From CAWIJJ01 sp963836405 (GTDB lineage Bacteria; Acidobacteriota; Terriglobia; Bryobacterales; Bryobacteraceae), in the NCBI GenBank assembly GCA_963836405.1, contig CAWIJL010000018.1, positions 310,001-374,000 on the forward strand: a stretch of DNA of 64,000 bases. The letters run 5' to 3'. Numbering within the stretch: the first letter of the stretch is position 1; each line of letters begins with the position of its first letter. A program made the translations under genes and the position numbers. This document shows positions 54,472 to 63,743 of the stretch, piece by piece. The notes beneath the pieces were generated by a model. The model was not told where the DNA came from. It was given only the letters and a program-made list of their open reading frames with translations, and ran no database searches.

Positions 54472-56889
54472 TTAATGCGCCCGGCTCTCTTCGACTGGCT
54501 GCGTCTCGACGCCCGGTGTGCCGGACGGGAGCGGCAATGCGACCAGTTCACCCTCGAGAGCGATCTTTAACACCTCGTCCATGGACTCGACGAAGTTCAA
54601 TTTCATCGTGCTCCTGATGGCATCCGGGATGTCGGGGAGATCCTTCTCGTTCTCCCGAGGCATAATCGCCTCCAGAATGCCGTGGCGATGCGCGGCCATC
54701 AGCTTTTCCTTGAGGCCGCCAATCGCCAGGACCCGGCCGCGAAGCGTGATCTCTCCCGTCATCGCCACATCGCCCCGTACCGGCACTCTGGTGAGCGCGC
54801 TACAGATGGCCGTGGCCAAGGTAATTCCGGCGGAAGGCCCGTCCTTGGGAATGGCGCCTTCCGGGATGTGGATGTGCACGTCCAGATTGCGGTAGAAGTC
54901 GCGTGGAAGTCCGAACTGGTGGGCGCGGGAGCGGATATAGCTCATCGCCGCCTGCGCCGATTCCTGCATCACTTCGCCCAGTTTGCCCGTGATGGTGAGC
55001 TTTCCTTTACCCTCCATCAACGTGCATTCCACCGTCAGGATCTGGCCCCCGACTTCGGTCCAGGCGAGGCCGGTGACTGCGCCTACGTCGCTCTTCTTCT
55101 CGGTCCCCAAATCGCGGAACTTCCACGGGCCGAGCAGTTCCGGCAGTTTTTCGCCGTTGATCACGGCTTTGGGCAGCGTCTTCTTTTCCTTCTCGCCCTG
55201 GTTGTTGACTACCTGGCGGGCGATCTTGCGGCAGACGTTGCCGATTTCGCGTTCCAGGTTTCGCACTCCGGCTTCGCGCGTATAGTATTGGATCAGGCCG
55301 TTCAGGCCGTCGTCGCCGAACTCGATCCGTTCCTTCCCGAGGCCGGTCTGCTCCATCTGCTTACGCACCAGGAAGCGCTTGGCAATCTCCATCTTTTCGA
55401 GCTCGGTATAGCCGGAAAGCCGGATCACTTCCATGCGGTCCTGTAAGGCCGGTGGTATGGTGTGGAGCACGTTGGCGGTGGCGATGAAGAAAACCTGGCT
55501 GAGATCATACTCCACATCGAGATAGTGGTCAACGAACATGAAATTCTGTTCGGGATCGAGCACTTCCAGCAGGGCCGCGGACGGGTCGCCGCGGAAGTCC
55601 ATCGACATCTTGTCCACTTCGTCGAGCATGAAGACCGGGTTGCGGGTGCCGGCCTTCTTCATCATCTGAATCACCTGTCCAGGCAGCGCGCCGATATAGG
55701 TCCGGCGATGCCCGCGGATTTCCGCTTCGTCGCGAACGCCGCCGAGCGACATGCGCACGAACTTGCGGCCGGTTGCCTTGGCGATGGACATGCCGAGCGA
55801 CGTCTTGCCGACGCCCGGGGGTCCGACGAAACAGAGGATCGAGCCCTTGGGATTCTTGACCAGGCGGCGCACCGCCAGGAATTCGAGGATGCGCTCTTTG
55901 ATCTTTTCAAGCCCGTAGTGATCGGCTTCAAGCACCTGTTCGGCGTACTTCAGGTCGCGGATTTCCTTGGAGCGTTTCTTCCACGGCACCGCCAGCAGCC
56001 AGTCCAGGTAGTTGCGCGATACCGTGGATTCGGCCGACATCGGCGGCATGTTTTCCAGGCGCTTGAGCTCGGCGGTGGCCTTGTCCAGCGCGTCCTGGGT
56101 CATGCCGGCGGTTTCGATGCGCTTCTTGAGCTCGTCGATTTCGCTCTTCTCGCCGCGGCCCAGTTCCTTCTGGATGGCCTTGATCTTCTCGTTGAGGTAA
56201 TACTCTTTCTGGGCCTTTTCCATCTGCCGCTTGACGCGGCCCTGGATGGTCCGGTCGACATTGAGCTTCTCGATTTCGATGTCGAGCATCTCGGCTACGC
56301 GCGTGAGCCGGTCGATGGGATCGAAGATTTCAAGCAGCTCCTGCTTCTCCTCGATGGTGAGCTGGAGGTTGGCCCCGACGGTGTCGGCAAGCTTGCCCGG
56401 ATCGTCCACGCGGATGGCGGCGATCATGGTCTCGTAGTTCAGGTTCTGGCTGAGCTTGACGTACTGCTCGAACAGGCCGGTGACGCGGCTGATCAGCGCT
56501 TCGAGCTGCTGGCCGGTTTCCACTTTGAAATTGGCGGTGCGGACAACGGCGCGGAAGAAGCCCTCGTCGTCGGAAACCGACACCACTTTTCCGCGCTCCA
56601 CACCTTCCACCAGGACCTTGATGTTGCCGTCCGGCAGCTTGAGGCTCTGCACGATATTGACGATGGTCCCTACGTTGTAGATTTCGTTGGGTTTGGGTTC
56701 GTCGATGGAGGCGTCGTGCTGGGTTGCCAGGAATATCTTTTTGTCGCCTGCCATGGCCTCTTCCAGCGCCCGGACGCTCGATTCGCGCCCCACCACGAAG
56801 GGGGTCATCATGTACGGGAAGATGACCACGTCGCGGATAGGCATCATCGGCAGACGTTTTGTGTCGGATTTTTCCTTTGAAGTAAGCAT
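54472..56889 (-). CDS. lon: ATP-dependent protease Lon
   Basis: An 805-residue Lon protease with the N-terminal substrate domain (about 12-205), coiled-coil linker (about 210-275), AAA+ domain with Walker A GPPGVGKTS (about 352-360) and Walker B FMLDEVDK, and the protease domain with catalytic Ser in KDGPSAG (about 683) and Lys in GGLKEKLMAAHR (about 726). Length is normal. GGGAG precedes the ATG by four bases. It follows clpX by 67 bp. Confidence 0.96.
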   Translation of the reverse strand: MLTSKEKSDTKRLPMMPIRDVVIFPYMMTPFVVGRESSVRALEEAMAGDKKIFLATQHDASIDEPKPNEIYNVGTIVNIVQSLKLPDGNIKVLVEGVERGKVVSVSDDEGFFRAVVRTANFKVETGQQLEALISRVTGLFEQYVKLSQNLNYETMIAAIRVDDPGKLADTVGANLQLTIEEKQELLEIFDPIDRLTRVAEMLDIEIEKLNVDRTIQGRVKRQMEKAQKEYYLNEKIKAIQKELGRGEKSEIDELKKRIETAGMTQDALDKATAELKRLENMPPMSAESTVSRNYLDWLLAVPWKKRSKEIRDLKYAEQVLEADHYGLEKIKERILEFLAVRRLVKNPKGSILCFVGPPGVGKTSLGMSIAKATGRKFVRMSLGGVRDEAEIRGHRRTYIGALPGQVIQMMKKAGTRNPVFMLDEVDKMSMDFRGDPSAALLEVLDPEQNFMFVDHYLDVEYDLSQVFFIATANVLHTIPPALQDRMEVIRLSGYTELEKMEIAKRFLVRKQMEQTGLGKERIEFGDDGLNGLIQYYTREAGVRNLEREIGNVCRKIARQVVNNQGEKEKKTLPKAVINGEKLPELLGPWKFRDLGTEKKSDVGAVTGLAWTEVGGQILTVECTLMEGKGKLTITGKLGEVMQESAQAAMSYIRSRAHQFGLPRDFYRNLDVHIHIPEGAIPKDGPSAGITLATAICSALTRVPVRGDVAMTGEITLRGRVLAIGGLKEKLMAAHRHGILEAIMPRENEKDLPDIPDAIRSTMKLNFVESMDEVLKIALEGELVALPLPSGTPGVETQPVEESRAH

Positions 56890-56956
56890 TGTTCTCCCGG
56901 GGGGTTGATCCTGCCCCCTGTTTCCCCGAGGTGCGAGTATTCCGCGGAAGGCGAGT

Positions 56957-58228
56957 CTAGCCGGCCTTTTCTAGTATTGTAAGACTGATTTTCTGAGCCA
57001 GCACCATCTCTTTGGTGACCTGGAACTCGCGAACCTTCTTGTAGGAAGGCAGGTAATACATCAAATCCAGCATCAAGTCCTCCAGAATCATACGGAGGCC
57101 GCGGGCGCCGACCTTGCGCTCCATGGCGAGATCGGCGATAGCTTCGAGAGCCTCGTCGCTGAACTTGAGCCGGACGTTTTCAAATTCAAAGAGCTTCTGA
57201 TACTGCTTGACGATTGCGTTCTTGGGCTTGGACAGGATCTGAATGAGGGCGGAACGATCCAGGTCCTCGAGCACGGCGTGAACCGGCATGCGCCCGATGA
57301 ACTCCGGAATGAATCCGAACTTGATCAGATCGACGGGCTGGGCCTGGGACAGCAAATCGATATCGCGCCGCCCGCTGATTCCCGACAGACGCGGATTGGA
57401 TTTCTCCTCTTCCTGAAGAAAACCCATGGACTTCTTGCCGCTCCGGCGTGCGATTACCTTTTCGAGGCCCACAAAGGCCCCGCCGCATATGAACAGGATG
57501 TTGGTCGTATCGACCGGGGTAAATTCCTGATGCGGATGTTTGCGGCCCCCCTGTGGCGGCACGTTCGCGACAGTGCCCTCCAGAATTTTCAGGAGCGCCT
57601 GCTGCACTCCCTCTCCTGAGACGTCGCGCGTGATGGAAGGGTTTTCATCTTTGCGGCAGATCTTGTCGATCTCGTCGATGTAGATGATTCCCTGCTGGCA
57701 CTTCTGCACGTCGCCGTCGGCAGCCTGGAGCAACTTCAGAATAATGTTTTCAACATCTTCGCCCACATAGCCGGCTTCGGTCAAAGTGGTGGCGTCCACA
57801 ATAGCGAAGGGAACATCCAGAATCTTCGCCAAAGTCTGTGCCATCAACGTCTTACCAGTGCCGGTCGGGCCGATCAGCAGAATGTTCGACTTCTGCAGCT
57901 CCACGTCGCTGTTGCGCATGCGGTTCATGTGAATCCGCTTGCAGTGGTTGTAGACGGCCACAGCCAGCTTTTTCTTGGTAGCCTCCTGCCCGATCACGTA
58001 CTGATCCAAAAACTCTTTTACTTCCAAGGGCTTCGGAATCTTGTTGGGAGTTCCGGAGGGTGGCTCGACCTTGTCGTCTTCTAAGATGGAGTTGCAGACC
58101 GCGATACATTCGTCGCAAATGTACGCGCGGGGATAGTCGCTCGGGGAAGAGATGAGCTTGCCGACTACGTCCTGACTCTTATGACAAAACGAGCACCGTA
58201 AAGCATCATCGGATCCGGCACGCTTCAC
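56957..58228 (-). CDS. clpX: ATP-dependent Clp protease ATP-binding subunit ClpX
   Basis: A 423-residue unfoldase. The C4 zinc domain (CSFCHKS 12-18 and CDECIAVC about 38-45) is followed by the AAA+ core with Walker A GPTGTGKT (about 117-124), Walker B IIYIDEIDK and the sensor/RKH segments; the ClpP-docking IGF-type loop reads IKFGFIPEF in the expected region. The start is a GTG at 58228 that overlaps the stop of the short upstream ORF. clpP is not adjacent. Confidence 0.95.
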   Translation of the reverse strand: MKRAGSDDALRCSFCHKSQDVVGKLISSPSDYPRAYICDECIAVCNSILEDDKVEPPSGTPNKIPKPLEVKEFLDQYVIGQEATKKKLAVAVYNHCKRIHMNRMRNSDVELQKSNILLIGPTGTGKTLMAQTLAKILDVPFAIVDATTLTEAGYVGEDVENIILKLLQAADGDVQKCQQGIIYIDEIDKICRKDENPSITRDVSGEGVQQALLKILEGTVANVPPQGGRKHPHQEFTPVDTTNILFICGGAFVGLEKVIARRSGKKSMGFLQEEEKSNPRLSGISGRRDIDLLSQAQPVDLIKFGFIPEFIGRMPVHAVLEDLDRSALIQILSKPKNAIVKQYQKLFEFENVRLKFSDEALEAIADLAMERKVGARGLRMILEDLMLDLMYYLPSYKKVREFQVTKEMVLAQKISLTILEKAG

Positions 58229-58329
58229 GCATTTTTCTCCTGTTCCGCCTTAGGCTCTGGCCGGATTACCTTGAACTCCGGGCTGCCTCCGGGGTAGAGA
58301 ACCACAATCGATTTCGTTTCTATTATCAC
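58225..58329 (-). CDS. Candidate 34-codon leader ORF coupled to clpX
   Basis: A GTG at 58329, with GGAAG nine bases upstream, opens a 34-residue frame (VLYPGGSPEFKVIRPEP in its middle) whose TGA overlaps the clpX GTG start. The size and the stop/start overlap fit a small protein or a translation-coupling leader. Evidence is only positional; it may be chance. Confidence 0.35.
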   Translation of the reverse strand: MIIETKSIVVLYPGGSPEFKVIRPEPKAEQEKNA

Positions 58330-58414
58330 CTGAACAGACTTCCTTAGCAATGTGCTCGAAGGTAGACGGGGTCGGGGCGCGTACTGTATACCTTTTCGAT
58401 GACCCGGCAGCCCG

Positions 58415-59683
58415 CTACGCTTCAACCGTCTTGCGGGCGTGCTCGAAAAGGAAATTTAGGGTTTTTTCCGTCTGTATATGGCTGGCGATCCGCCCCATCG
58501 TCCCATCCTTCTCGAATCGCATCTGGACGGCGGCGACCGCCTCCCGGTTCTGGCGGGCCAACCGTTCCACTTCCTTGTCCACTTCTTCGCGGGTGGCGTG
58601 AATCGACTCGCGCTCCGCAATGCGGCTCAACAGCATGGACGCCTTGACTTCCCGCAACGCCTTGTCGTGCTGAGCCTCTTTCACTTTGGTCCAGTCCAGT
58701 TTCAGCGAACTCGGATCCACGCCTTCGGCAGCCATTGCCCGGAGGCTCTGCTCGACGCGGTTCTGAATCTGCCGGTCAACGAAGGTTTCCGGAACCGGGA
58801 ATTCGTGCCGCTCCACCAGCACATCTACGATCTTGTTTTTGGCCGCTTCCTGAGCCTCGTGCTGACGCTGCGCGAACAAGCCCTTCCGGATGGCGTCGCG
58901 AACTTCGTCCACATTCCGGTAGTCGCCCAAGTCCTGCGCGAACTCGTCGTTCAATTCCGGCAATTCCTTGCGGCGCAGGCCCTTCACCGTGGCATGAAAC
59001 TTTACCGTTTTGCCCGCCAGTCGTGGCGCGCCGTAATCCTCCGGATAGGTGACGTCGAAGTCCTTCTCGTCTCCCGGCGACAGACCGCGCAGGTTCTCCG
59101 TGAAGGCCTCGAAGGTGTCGGGACTCCCCATCTCCAGCACCATCTCATCCTGTTTGACCGGTTCCCCCTCGACTCCCGAAAGGCTCTCGAGGGAGACCAC
59201 GGCGAAATCCCCATCCTCTACCGGGCGGGGGTCGATGTTGATGTGCTGCGCCTTCTGCTCCCGGATTTCGCTGAGCCGCTTTTCCACGTCTTCATCGGTG
59301 ACAACCGGATCCTGGTAGGTGACCTCGACATCGTGATACTCGCCGAGCTCGATTTCGGGGACCACTTCGAACTCGGCTTTGAAACTGAGGGATTCTCCCT
59401 CATGAAAGTGCACGTCCTCGATGTCGGGCCGCCCGACCACATTCAGATTCTCGGCTTCGATCTGCTTCTGGAGGAATTTGGGGATCAGGCTTTCCAGCAC
59501 CTGCTGTTTGATATCGCCTGAAAACTGCTTACGAATCAAAGAGCTTGGGGCTTTTCCGGGACGGAAGCCGGGAAGCTTGGCGCGCTTCTGGATATTGGCG
59601 ATGACGCGGCCGGTTTCGCTTTCCACCTCTGCGGCGGGAATGGAAATCTCCAGAGAGTGCCTGCAACCTTCAATCAATGCCAA
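58415..59683 (-). CDS. tig: Trigger factor (ribosome-bound prolyl isomerase/chaperone)
   Basis: A 422-residue protein with the N-terminal ribosome-binding domain holding GFRPGKAP (about 39-46), the FKBP-like domain (about 150-235, GDFAVVSLESLSG) and the C-terminal helical arms. Length is normal. The start is a TTG at 59683, agreeing with family N-termini. First gene of the tig-clpX-lon-engB-rho block. Confidence 0.94.
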   Translation of the reverse strand: MALIEGCRHSLEISIPAAEVESETGRVIANIQKRAKLPGFRPGKAPSSLIRKQFSGDIKQQVLESLIPKFLQKQIEAENLNVVGRPDIEDVHFHEGESLSFKAEFEVVPEIELGEYHDVEVTYQDPVVTDEDVEKRLSEIREQKAQHINIDPRPVEDGDFAVVSLESLSGVEGEPVKQDEMVLEMGSPDTFEAFTENLRGLSPGDEKDFDVTYPEDYGAPRLAGKTVKFHATVKGLRRKELPELNDEFAQDLGDYRNVDEVRDAIRKGLFAQRQHEAQEAAKNKIVDVLVERHEFPVPETFVDRQIQNRVEQSLRAMAAEGVDPSSLKLDWTKVKEAQHDKALREVKASMLLSRIAERESIHATREEVDKEVERLARQNREAVAAVQMRFEKDGTMGRIASHIQTEKTLNFLFEHARKTVEA

Positions 59684-59724
59684 GTGGATTTGTACCTCGG
59701 GACGGAAGTGATGGTGTAAGTCAT

Positions 59725-59733
59725 ATCATACCA
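59725..59733 (-). promoter_or_regulatory. Possible extended -10 promoter of tig
   Basis: On the minus strand TGGTATGAT (59733-59725) fits an extended -10 (TGn plus TATGAT, five of six). No good -35 is seen. It would give a leader of about 35 bases before the tig start. Confidence 0.35.
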
Positions 59734-59807
59734 CGTACAATGGGTTTAACGGGCTCCTGACGTTTGCGAACCATCGCCGCTGCCGCCACCGGCATCCTGA
59801 AATCGAA

Positions 59808-60425
59808 ATGCACTTCAATCTTGTCAACGCTATCACCAACGTATTGTTGCTTTGGATGCTGACTGCGCCGCACGAGTTCGCGCATGCCTGGGTGGCCACC
59901 AGGCTGGGTGATGAAACGCCGCGTCAGGAAGGCCGGGTGACGCTGAACCCGCTGGCCCATGTCGACTGGATCGGCACCGTCCTGCTGCCTTTTCTGACCT
60001 CGCTGCTGGGAGGCGGTTTTCTGGGCTGGGGAAGACCGGTCCGAACCGTCACGGCGAATCTGCGGGGCGGTCTCAACGGGCTGGCGCTGGTGGCTCTGGC
60101 GGGGCCCGCCAGTAACGTCATTCTGGCCGTGATCATGGCCATCGTCGCAGTGGCCACAGTCCAATCCGCTCCAAACGTGGCCAGGTTCCTGGAACACGGA
60201 GTGCTGCTGAGCCTGTACCTGGCGATCTTCAACATGCTGCCGGTTCCTCCGCTCGACGGCTCCAAACTTCTGCTGGCGGCGCGAATCCCGATGATGGTCT
60301 ATATGGAGCTGGCCCGCTTCGGTTTCATGCTGCTCGTGTTGATGATCTCCTTCACGAACCTTGGGTTGTGGATGAACGAGTGGAGCTATGACGGGGCACG
60401 GGCGATCTTCGGTGTCCTGCGCTAA
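59808..60425 (+). CDS. Site-2-protease-like M50 metalloprotease
   Basis: A 205-residue membrane protease with the zinc motif HEFAH (22-26) in the first membrane segment and the third ligand in LPVPPLDGSKLL (about 145-156). Four to five hydrophobic segments and no PDZ or CBS domain place it in the short, rhomboid-sized M50 subgroup. Substrate unknown. The DUF488 gene overlaps its end by 38 bp. Confidence 0.88.
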   Translation: MHFNLVNAITNVLLLWMLTAPHEFAHAWVATRLGDETPRQEGRVTLNPLAHVDWIGTVLLPFLTSLLGGGFLGWGRPVRTVTANLRGGLNGLALVALAGPASNVILAVIMAIVAVATVQSAPNVARFLEHGVLLSLYLAIFNMLPVPPLDGSKLLLAARIPMMVYMELARFGFMLLVLMISFTNLGLWMNEWSYDGARAIFGVLR

Positions 60426-60951
60426 CCGGCCGCTCTACACGATAGGCCACTCGACGCGTCCGCAGACCGATTTCCTCGACATCCTTCGCAGTTTCGACGT
60501 ACGGCTTCTGGCGGACATCCGAACCGTGCCGCGATCCCGCACGAATCCGCAATACAATCAGGCGGAATTCCAGGCATGGTTGACTACGGGCGGCGTGGAT
60601 TACGTCCACCTGCCGGACCTGGGCGGATTGCGGCACGCCCGCAAGGACTCGGTCAACACCGGATGGCGGAACCAGTCGTTCCGCGGCTTCGCCGACTACA
60701 TGCAATCGGCACAGTTCGACGCCGCCGTCGAACACCTGATCTCGCTGGCAGCCGGGCGGACGGCTGCTATTGCCTGCGCGGAAGCTGTGCCATGGCGCTG
60801 CCACAGGTCGCTGGTTGCCGATGCCCTGCTGGTGCGCGGCATCGAGGTGCGGCACATCATGGGGCCTGCCAGCGCAAGGCCGCACGCGCTCACGCCATGG
60901 GCGAAGGTGGACGGGCTGCGGATCGCCTACCCCGCGGCCGAGACCGGCTGA
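60388..60951 (+). CDS. DUF488 domain protein
   Basis: A 187-residue cytoplasmic protein with the DUF488 signatures YTIGHSTR (about 17-24), LLADIRTVPRSR (about 40-51) and the CAEAVPWRCHRS cysteine motif (about 129-140). Function of the family is unsettled. ATG 60388 is used; GTG 60412 would shorten it by eight residues and reduce the overlap with the protease gene. Confidence 0.82.
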   Translation: MTGHGRSSVSCANRPLYTIGHSTRPQTDFLDILRSFDVRLLADIRTVPRSRTNPQYNQAEFQAWLTTGGVDYVHLPDLGGLRHARKDSVNTGWRNQSFRGFADYMQSAQFDAAVEHLISLAAGRTAAIACAEAVPWRCHRSLVADALLVRGIEVRHIMGPASARPHALTPWAKVDGLRIAYPAAETG

Positions 60952-60959
60952 TGGCCCGG

Positions 60960-61829
60960 CTACTCCCGCTCGCGGGACCTCACCTCAATCCGCCCCTGTT
61001 CCACGCGCGTGTCGAAACACGGCTGCGGGTGGGTGGCGGGGCCATCGACGACCGACCCGTCCTGGAGCGAAAAGCGTGAACCGTGCCAGGGGCAGGTTAC
61101 TTGATCGCCGTGAACTTCGCCCTCGGCCAGCGGTCCGCCCAAATGCGAGCAGACTTCCGACATGCAATAGATCTGTCCGCCGCTCCGCACCAGCAGCAGC
61201 CTGGCACCGCCGGCCTCGGCGCGGCGGGGTTGCCCTTCGGCGAGGTCGCTGTCGTCCATCACCGCCGTCCAATCGGAAACCGGCGGTTCAGCCGCAGTAT
61301 GATTGACGCCGATCTGCTTGCCGTACACCAGGTTGCCCCCCAAATAGGCGGCTGCCGACGAAACCACGAACCCCGCCAGCGCGAGAGCCCGGCCGGCGCT
61401 GCGATTCCGCTGCTTGCGGGCGATCAGCGAGGCGGTATAGAGACCCGCGCTCACCAGGTTCAGCATGCCGTGCACAACGCCCACACGTCGCGCCTTGCCG
61501 TCTGTGACGTGCCAGTCCGTAATCCCGGCCAGCGCCGCGCAACCTGCGCCTGCCAGACCGACGGCGAGCGTGACGTCCGCGCCCGCCCGGCAGTCTTTCC
61601 GGCCGGAAGCCTCCATCATGTCGAGCACCAGCGTCGCCGTCCACGCTCCCAGCGGAACGTCCGTCAGCATAGGGTGCAGCGGGTGGCCCAGCCAAGTCCC
61701 GTGCAGCAGGTTCTGAATCGGGCGTGCCGGTCCCTGAAACACCGCCGCCACTGCTTTCTGCGTTCCGGTCTCGACCGGTTCGAGCCACGCCTGGCGCTCC
61801 ACGAATTCCACCGGGGGTTCCGCTGACAT
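60960..61829 (-). CDS. DUF2231 membrane domain fused to Rieske [2Fe-2S] domain
   Basis: A 289-residue protein. The N-terminal part (about 40-175) is a four-helix DUF2231 membrane domain with GHPLHPMLTDVPLGAW; the C-terminal part (about 185-285) is a Rieske domain with ligands in CSHLGGPL and CPWHGSRF. It probably moves electrons at the inner membrane. It converges on the DUF488 gene and is divergent from the DUF1080 gene. Confidence 0.88.
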   Translation of the reverse strand: MSAEPPVEFVERQAWLEPVETGTQKAVAAVFQGPARPIQNLLHGTWLGHPLHPMLTDVPLGAWTATLVLDMMEASGRKDCRAGADVTLAVGLAGAGCAALAGITDWHVTDGKARRVGVVHGMLNLVSAGLYTASLIARKQRNRSAGRALALAGFVVSSAAAYLGGNLVYGKQIGVNHTAAEPPVSDWTAVMDDSDLAEGQPRRAEAGGARLLLVRSGGQIYCMSEVCSHLGGPLAEGEVHGDQVTCPWHGSRFSLQDGSVVDGPATHPQPCFDTRVEQGRIEVRSRERE

Positions 61830-61940
61830 AAGCTCATGCTAGTCCGGGCACCGGCGGATCCGCCGTGCCCTTGCGCACCGAACGATTCTCTTGCGTGCCT
61901 TCCGATCCGTTGTGAGCGAATTGGTGATACGATTCGCTTC

Positions 61941-62603
61941 ATGCTGCGGCGAGGGATTCCGAAAAGAGCGATAGCTATCGCGGGTGTTCTGATCGCTTGG
62001 ACGATTTTCGCGGCGGCTCCGGCCGAACCGGGCTATACGCCGCTGTTCAACGGCAGGAATCTGGACGGATGGAAGCTGGTGGGAGGAGTGGGCCCGGGCT
62101 ACGTCGTGGAAGGAGATCGGATCGTGTGTCCTTCCGATGGCGGGGGTAATCTTTTCACCGAGAAGGAGTATGCGAATTTCGTCCTGCGCCTGGACTTCAA
62201 ACTCAGCCCCGGCGGAAACAGCGGCATCGGGCTGCGGGCGCCGTACGAAGGGGACGCGGCCTACAAGGGGATGGAGATTCAGGTTTTGGACGACCCCGCG
62301 GAGCAATATAAAAACATCCAGCCGGCGCAGCACAGCGGGTCGATTTACGGCGTGTTTCCGGCCAAACAAGGCGCGCTCAAGCCGACCGGAGAGTGGAACT
62401 CCTATGAGATAACGGCGAACGGGCGCCATGTCGCCATCACGCTGAATGGAACCGTGGTGGTGGACGCGGACCTGGACACCGTGAAGGATCCTCGAATTCT
62501 CCAGCAGCACCCCGGACTGGCGCGCGCCTCCGGCCACATCGGGTTTCTCGGCCATCGAAGCTACGTGGAATTTCGAAACATCCGGATCAAGGAACTACCG
62601 TAG
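61941..62603 (+). CDS. Secreted DUF1080 (3-keto-disaccharide hydrolase-like) protein
   Basis: A 220-residue exported protein (signal peptide about 1-26, ending FAAAPAE) made of one concanavalin-like DUF1080 domain: YTPLFNGRNLDGWKL (about 30-44), the FVLRLDFKLSPGGNSGI strand pair, EIQVLDD and the final FLGHRSYVEFRNIRIKEL. Members act on 3-keto-sugars or bind glycans. ATG 61941 is chosen because it begins the signal peptide. Confidence 0.88.
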   Translation: MLRRGIPKRAIAIAGVLIAWTIFAAAPAEPGYTPLFNGRNLDGWKLVGGVGPGYVVEGDRIVCPSDGGGNLFTEKEYANFVLRLDFKLSPGGNSGIGLRAPYEGDAAYKGMEIQVLDDPAEQYKNIQPAQHSGSIYGVFPAKQGALKPTGEWNSYEITANGRHVAITLNGTVVVDADLDTVKDPRILQQHPGLARASGHIGFLGHRSYVEFRNIRIKELP

Positions 62604-62762
62604 CAATTTGGCCGGACCCGGCTGAAATGCAGCCTTTCAGTTAGTGTTCCTGGAACCCCAAACCGCGATAGAACCGCTGGGACTGGAGTTCTGCGGCAGA
62701 CGCCAGCATACTCACAGTGTGACCGAGTTGTAACCGGCGAATATCTCCGAGGAGACCCAAAG

Positions 62763-62930
62763 ATGCCCTATTACGCGCTGCTTTCGCTCGTCTACATGAT
62801 GAGTTTCGTGTTTCTTTTCGACCGCGTGCATTACAGAAACGTAGTAGGCAGTTGGTTGCGCGGCAACCTGATGGACCGCGAACAACTCGACGAAATCCAG
62901 GCAATCTGGGCGGCCTGCCAGGAGAATTGA
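62763..62930 (+). CDS. Small membrane protein of 55 residues
   Basis: An ATG at 62763 with GGAG eight bases upstream opens a 55-codon frame: a hydrophobic stretch at residues 3-20 (YYALLSLVYMMSFVFLF) with a following charged and amphipathic tail (DREQLDEIQAIWAAC). Single-pass topology with the C-terminus in the cytoplasm or periplasm is likely. It lies in what would otherwise be a 360-base gap between the DUF1080 and TPR genes. Not recognised; coding is supported by the ribosome-binding site and amino-acid composition only. Confidence 0.5.
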   Translation: MPYYALLSLVYMMSFVFLFDRVHYRNVVGSWLRGNLMDREQLDEIQAIWAACQEN

Positions 62931-62961
62931 TCGCGCCAACCAAAGGCGGATGGCCCGCGGG

Positions 62962-63276
62962 TCACCCCATCAGGTCCAGGGCCGCCTGGATCTCGCTCCG
63001 AGTGTGCAGGTCGCCTTTCCTGGTGGTGGCCTCGATGCCCGCCAGATACGTTTGGCGCGCTTCTTCGGCGCGGCCCAGGCGCTCCAAGGCTTGACCTCCG
63101 TGGAAGTAGGCGGCGCTGTAGTCCGGATTCGCTTCCAGCAATGTTCTGAACTCCCGGATGGCTGCTTCCAGATCGCCTGACTTGCTGTATTCCATGGCGA
63201 GACCGTAGCGCACGAAACTGTCGGACGGATTTTGCTCCACCAGCGTCTTTAGAGCTTCGATCCGGGTATTCGTCAT
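62962..63276 (-). CDS. TPR-repeat protein
   Basis: A 104-residue protein with about two and a half TPR units (SFVRYGLAMEYSKSGDLEAA, AYFHGGQALERLGRAEEA) plus a capping helix. ATG 63276 is preferred to upstream in-frame codons that are antisense to the divergent gene. It is divergently coded 24 bp from the Cys-rich protein. Likely a cytoplasmic scaffold. Confidence 0.75.
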   Translation of the reverse strand: MTNTRIEALKTLVEQNPSDSFVRYGLAMEYSKSGDLEAAIREFRTLLEANPDYSAAYFHGGQALERLGRAEEARQTYLAGIEATTRKGDLHTRSEIQAALDLMG

Positions 63277-63300
63277 GTCTTGTGCTACTATACCTCCGAA

Positions 63301-63726
63301 ATGGCCTGCCCCTATTTCGAGCCGGTCGAGCCGCAAGGGGGCGCACGCCGTCCGCAGGATACGATGCTCCCGCTCGGCCGCTGCTGGGGCGGTGTTTGCC
63401 GCTCCGACCCGGAGTTGCCGCACATCCCGTCGTCGCAGACGCTTCGCTCCTACTGCAATCTCGGCTATGCGCGCGATGACTGCCCGCGCTTTCCGGCCGC
63501 GGCAGTGGGCGATGCGGTCCGCTTCTCGATCATGGGCGACGCGGGCGGCCGAATTCGCCTCTACCACGTCGTCGAACACGACCACCTCCCGTTGATGCAT
63601 GGACCGCTCGAGTTCGCCGCGGATACCGGCGCCATCGAAGGCGCCGCGCAGGCAGGCGTGGCTTTGCAAGCCCTCGCCTACGTTCGCAGCTACCTGGATC
63701 AGCGGGCGGCAATTTCCAGGCGATAG
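63301..63726 (+). CDS. Cys-rich protein, possible metal/Fe-S site, function unknown
   Basis: A 141-residue protein with five Cys in its first half: Cys 3, Cys 28, Cys 33, Cys 52 and Cys 61 (in ACPYF, RCWGGVC, YCNLGY and CPRFP). The arrangement, each followed by aromatic or Pro residues, resembles 4Fe-4S or zinc-binding proteins. The second half is a mixed alpha/beta region. Family not recognised. ATG 63301. Confidence 0.65.
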   Translation: MACPYFEPVEPQGGARRPQDTMLPLGRCWGGVCRSDPELPHIPSSQTLRSYCNLGYARDDCPRFPAAAVGDAVRFSIMGDAGGRIRLYHVVEHDHLPLMHGPLEFAADTGAIEGAAQAGVALQALAYVRSYLDQRAAISRR

Positions 63727-63743
63727 CGGTTTTGGAGGAACCC

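Noticed and set aside
55462..56880. A 472-codon plus-strand frame opposite lon
   Set aside because: Antisense to a complete Lon protease; His/Asp/Val-rich residues without a motif.
62641..62943. A 100-codon minus-strand frame opposite the 55-residue membrane ORF
   Set aside because: No Shine-Dalgarno or motif, while the plus-strand frame has both a good site and a membrane segment.
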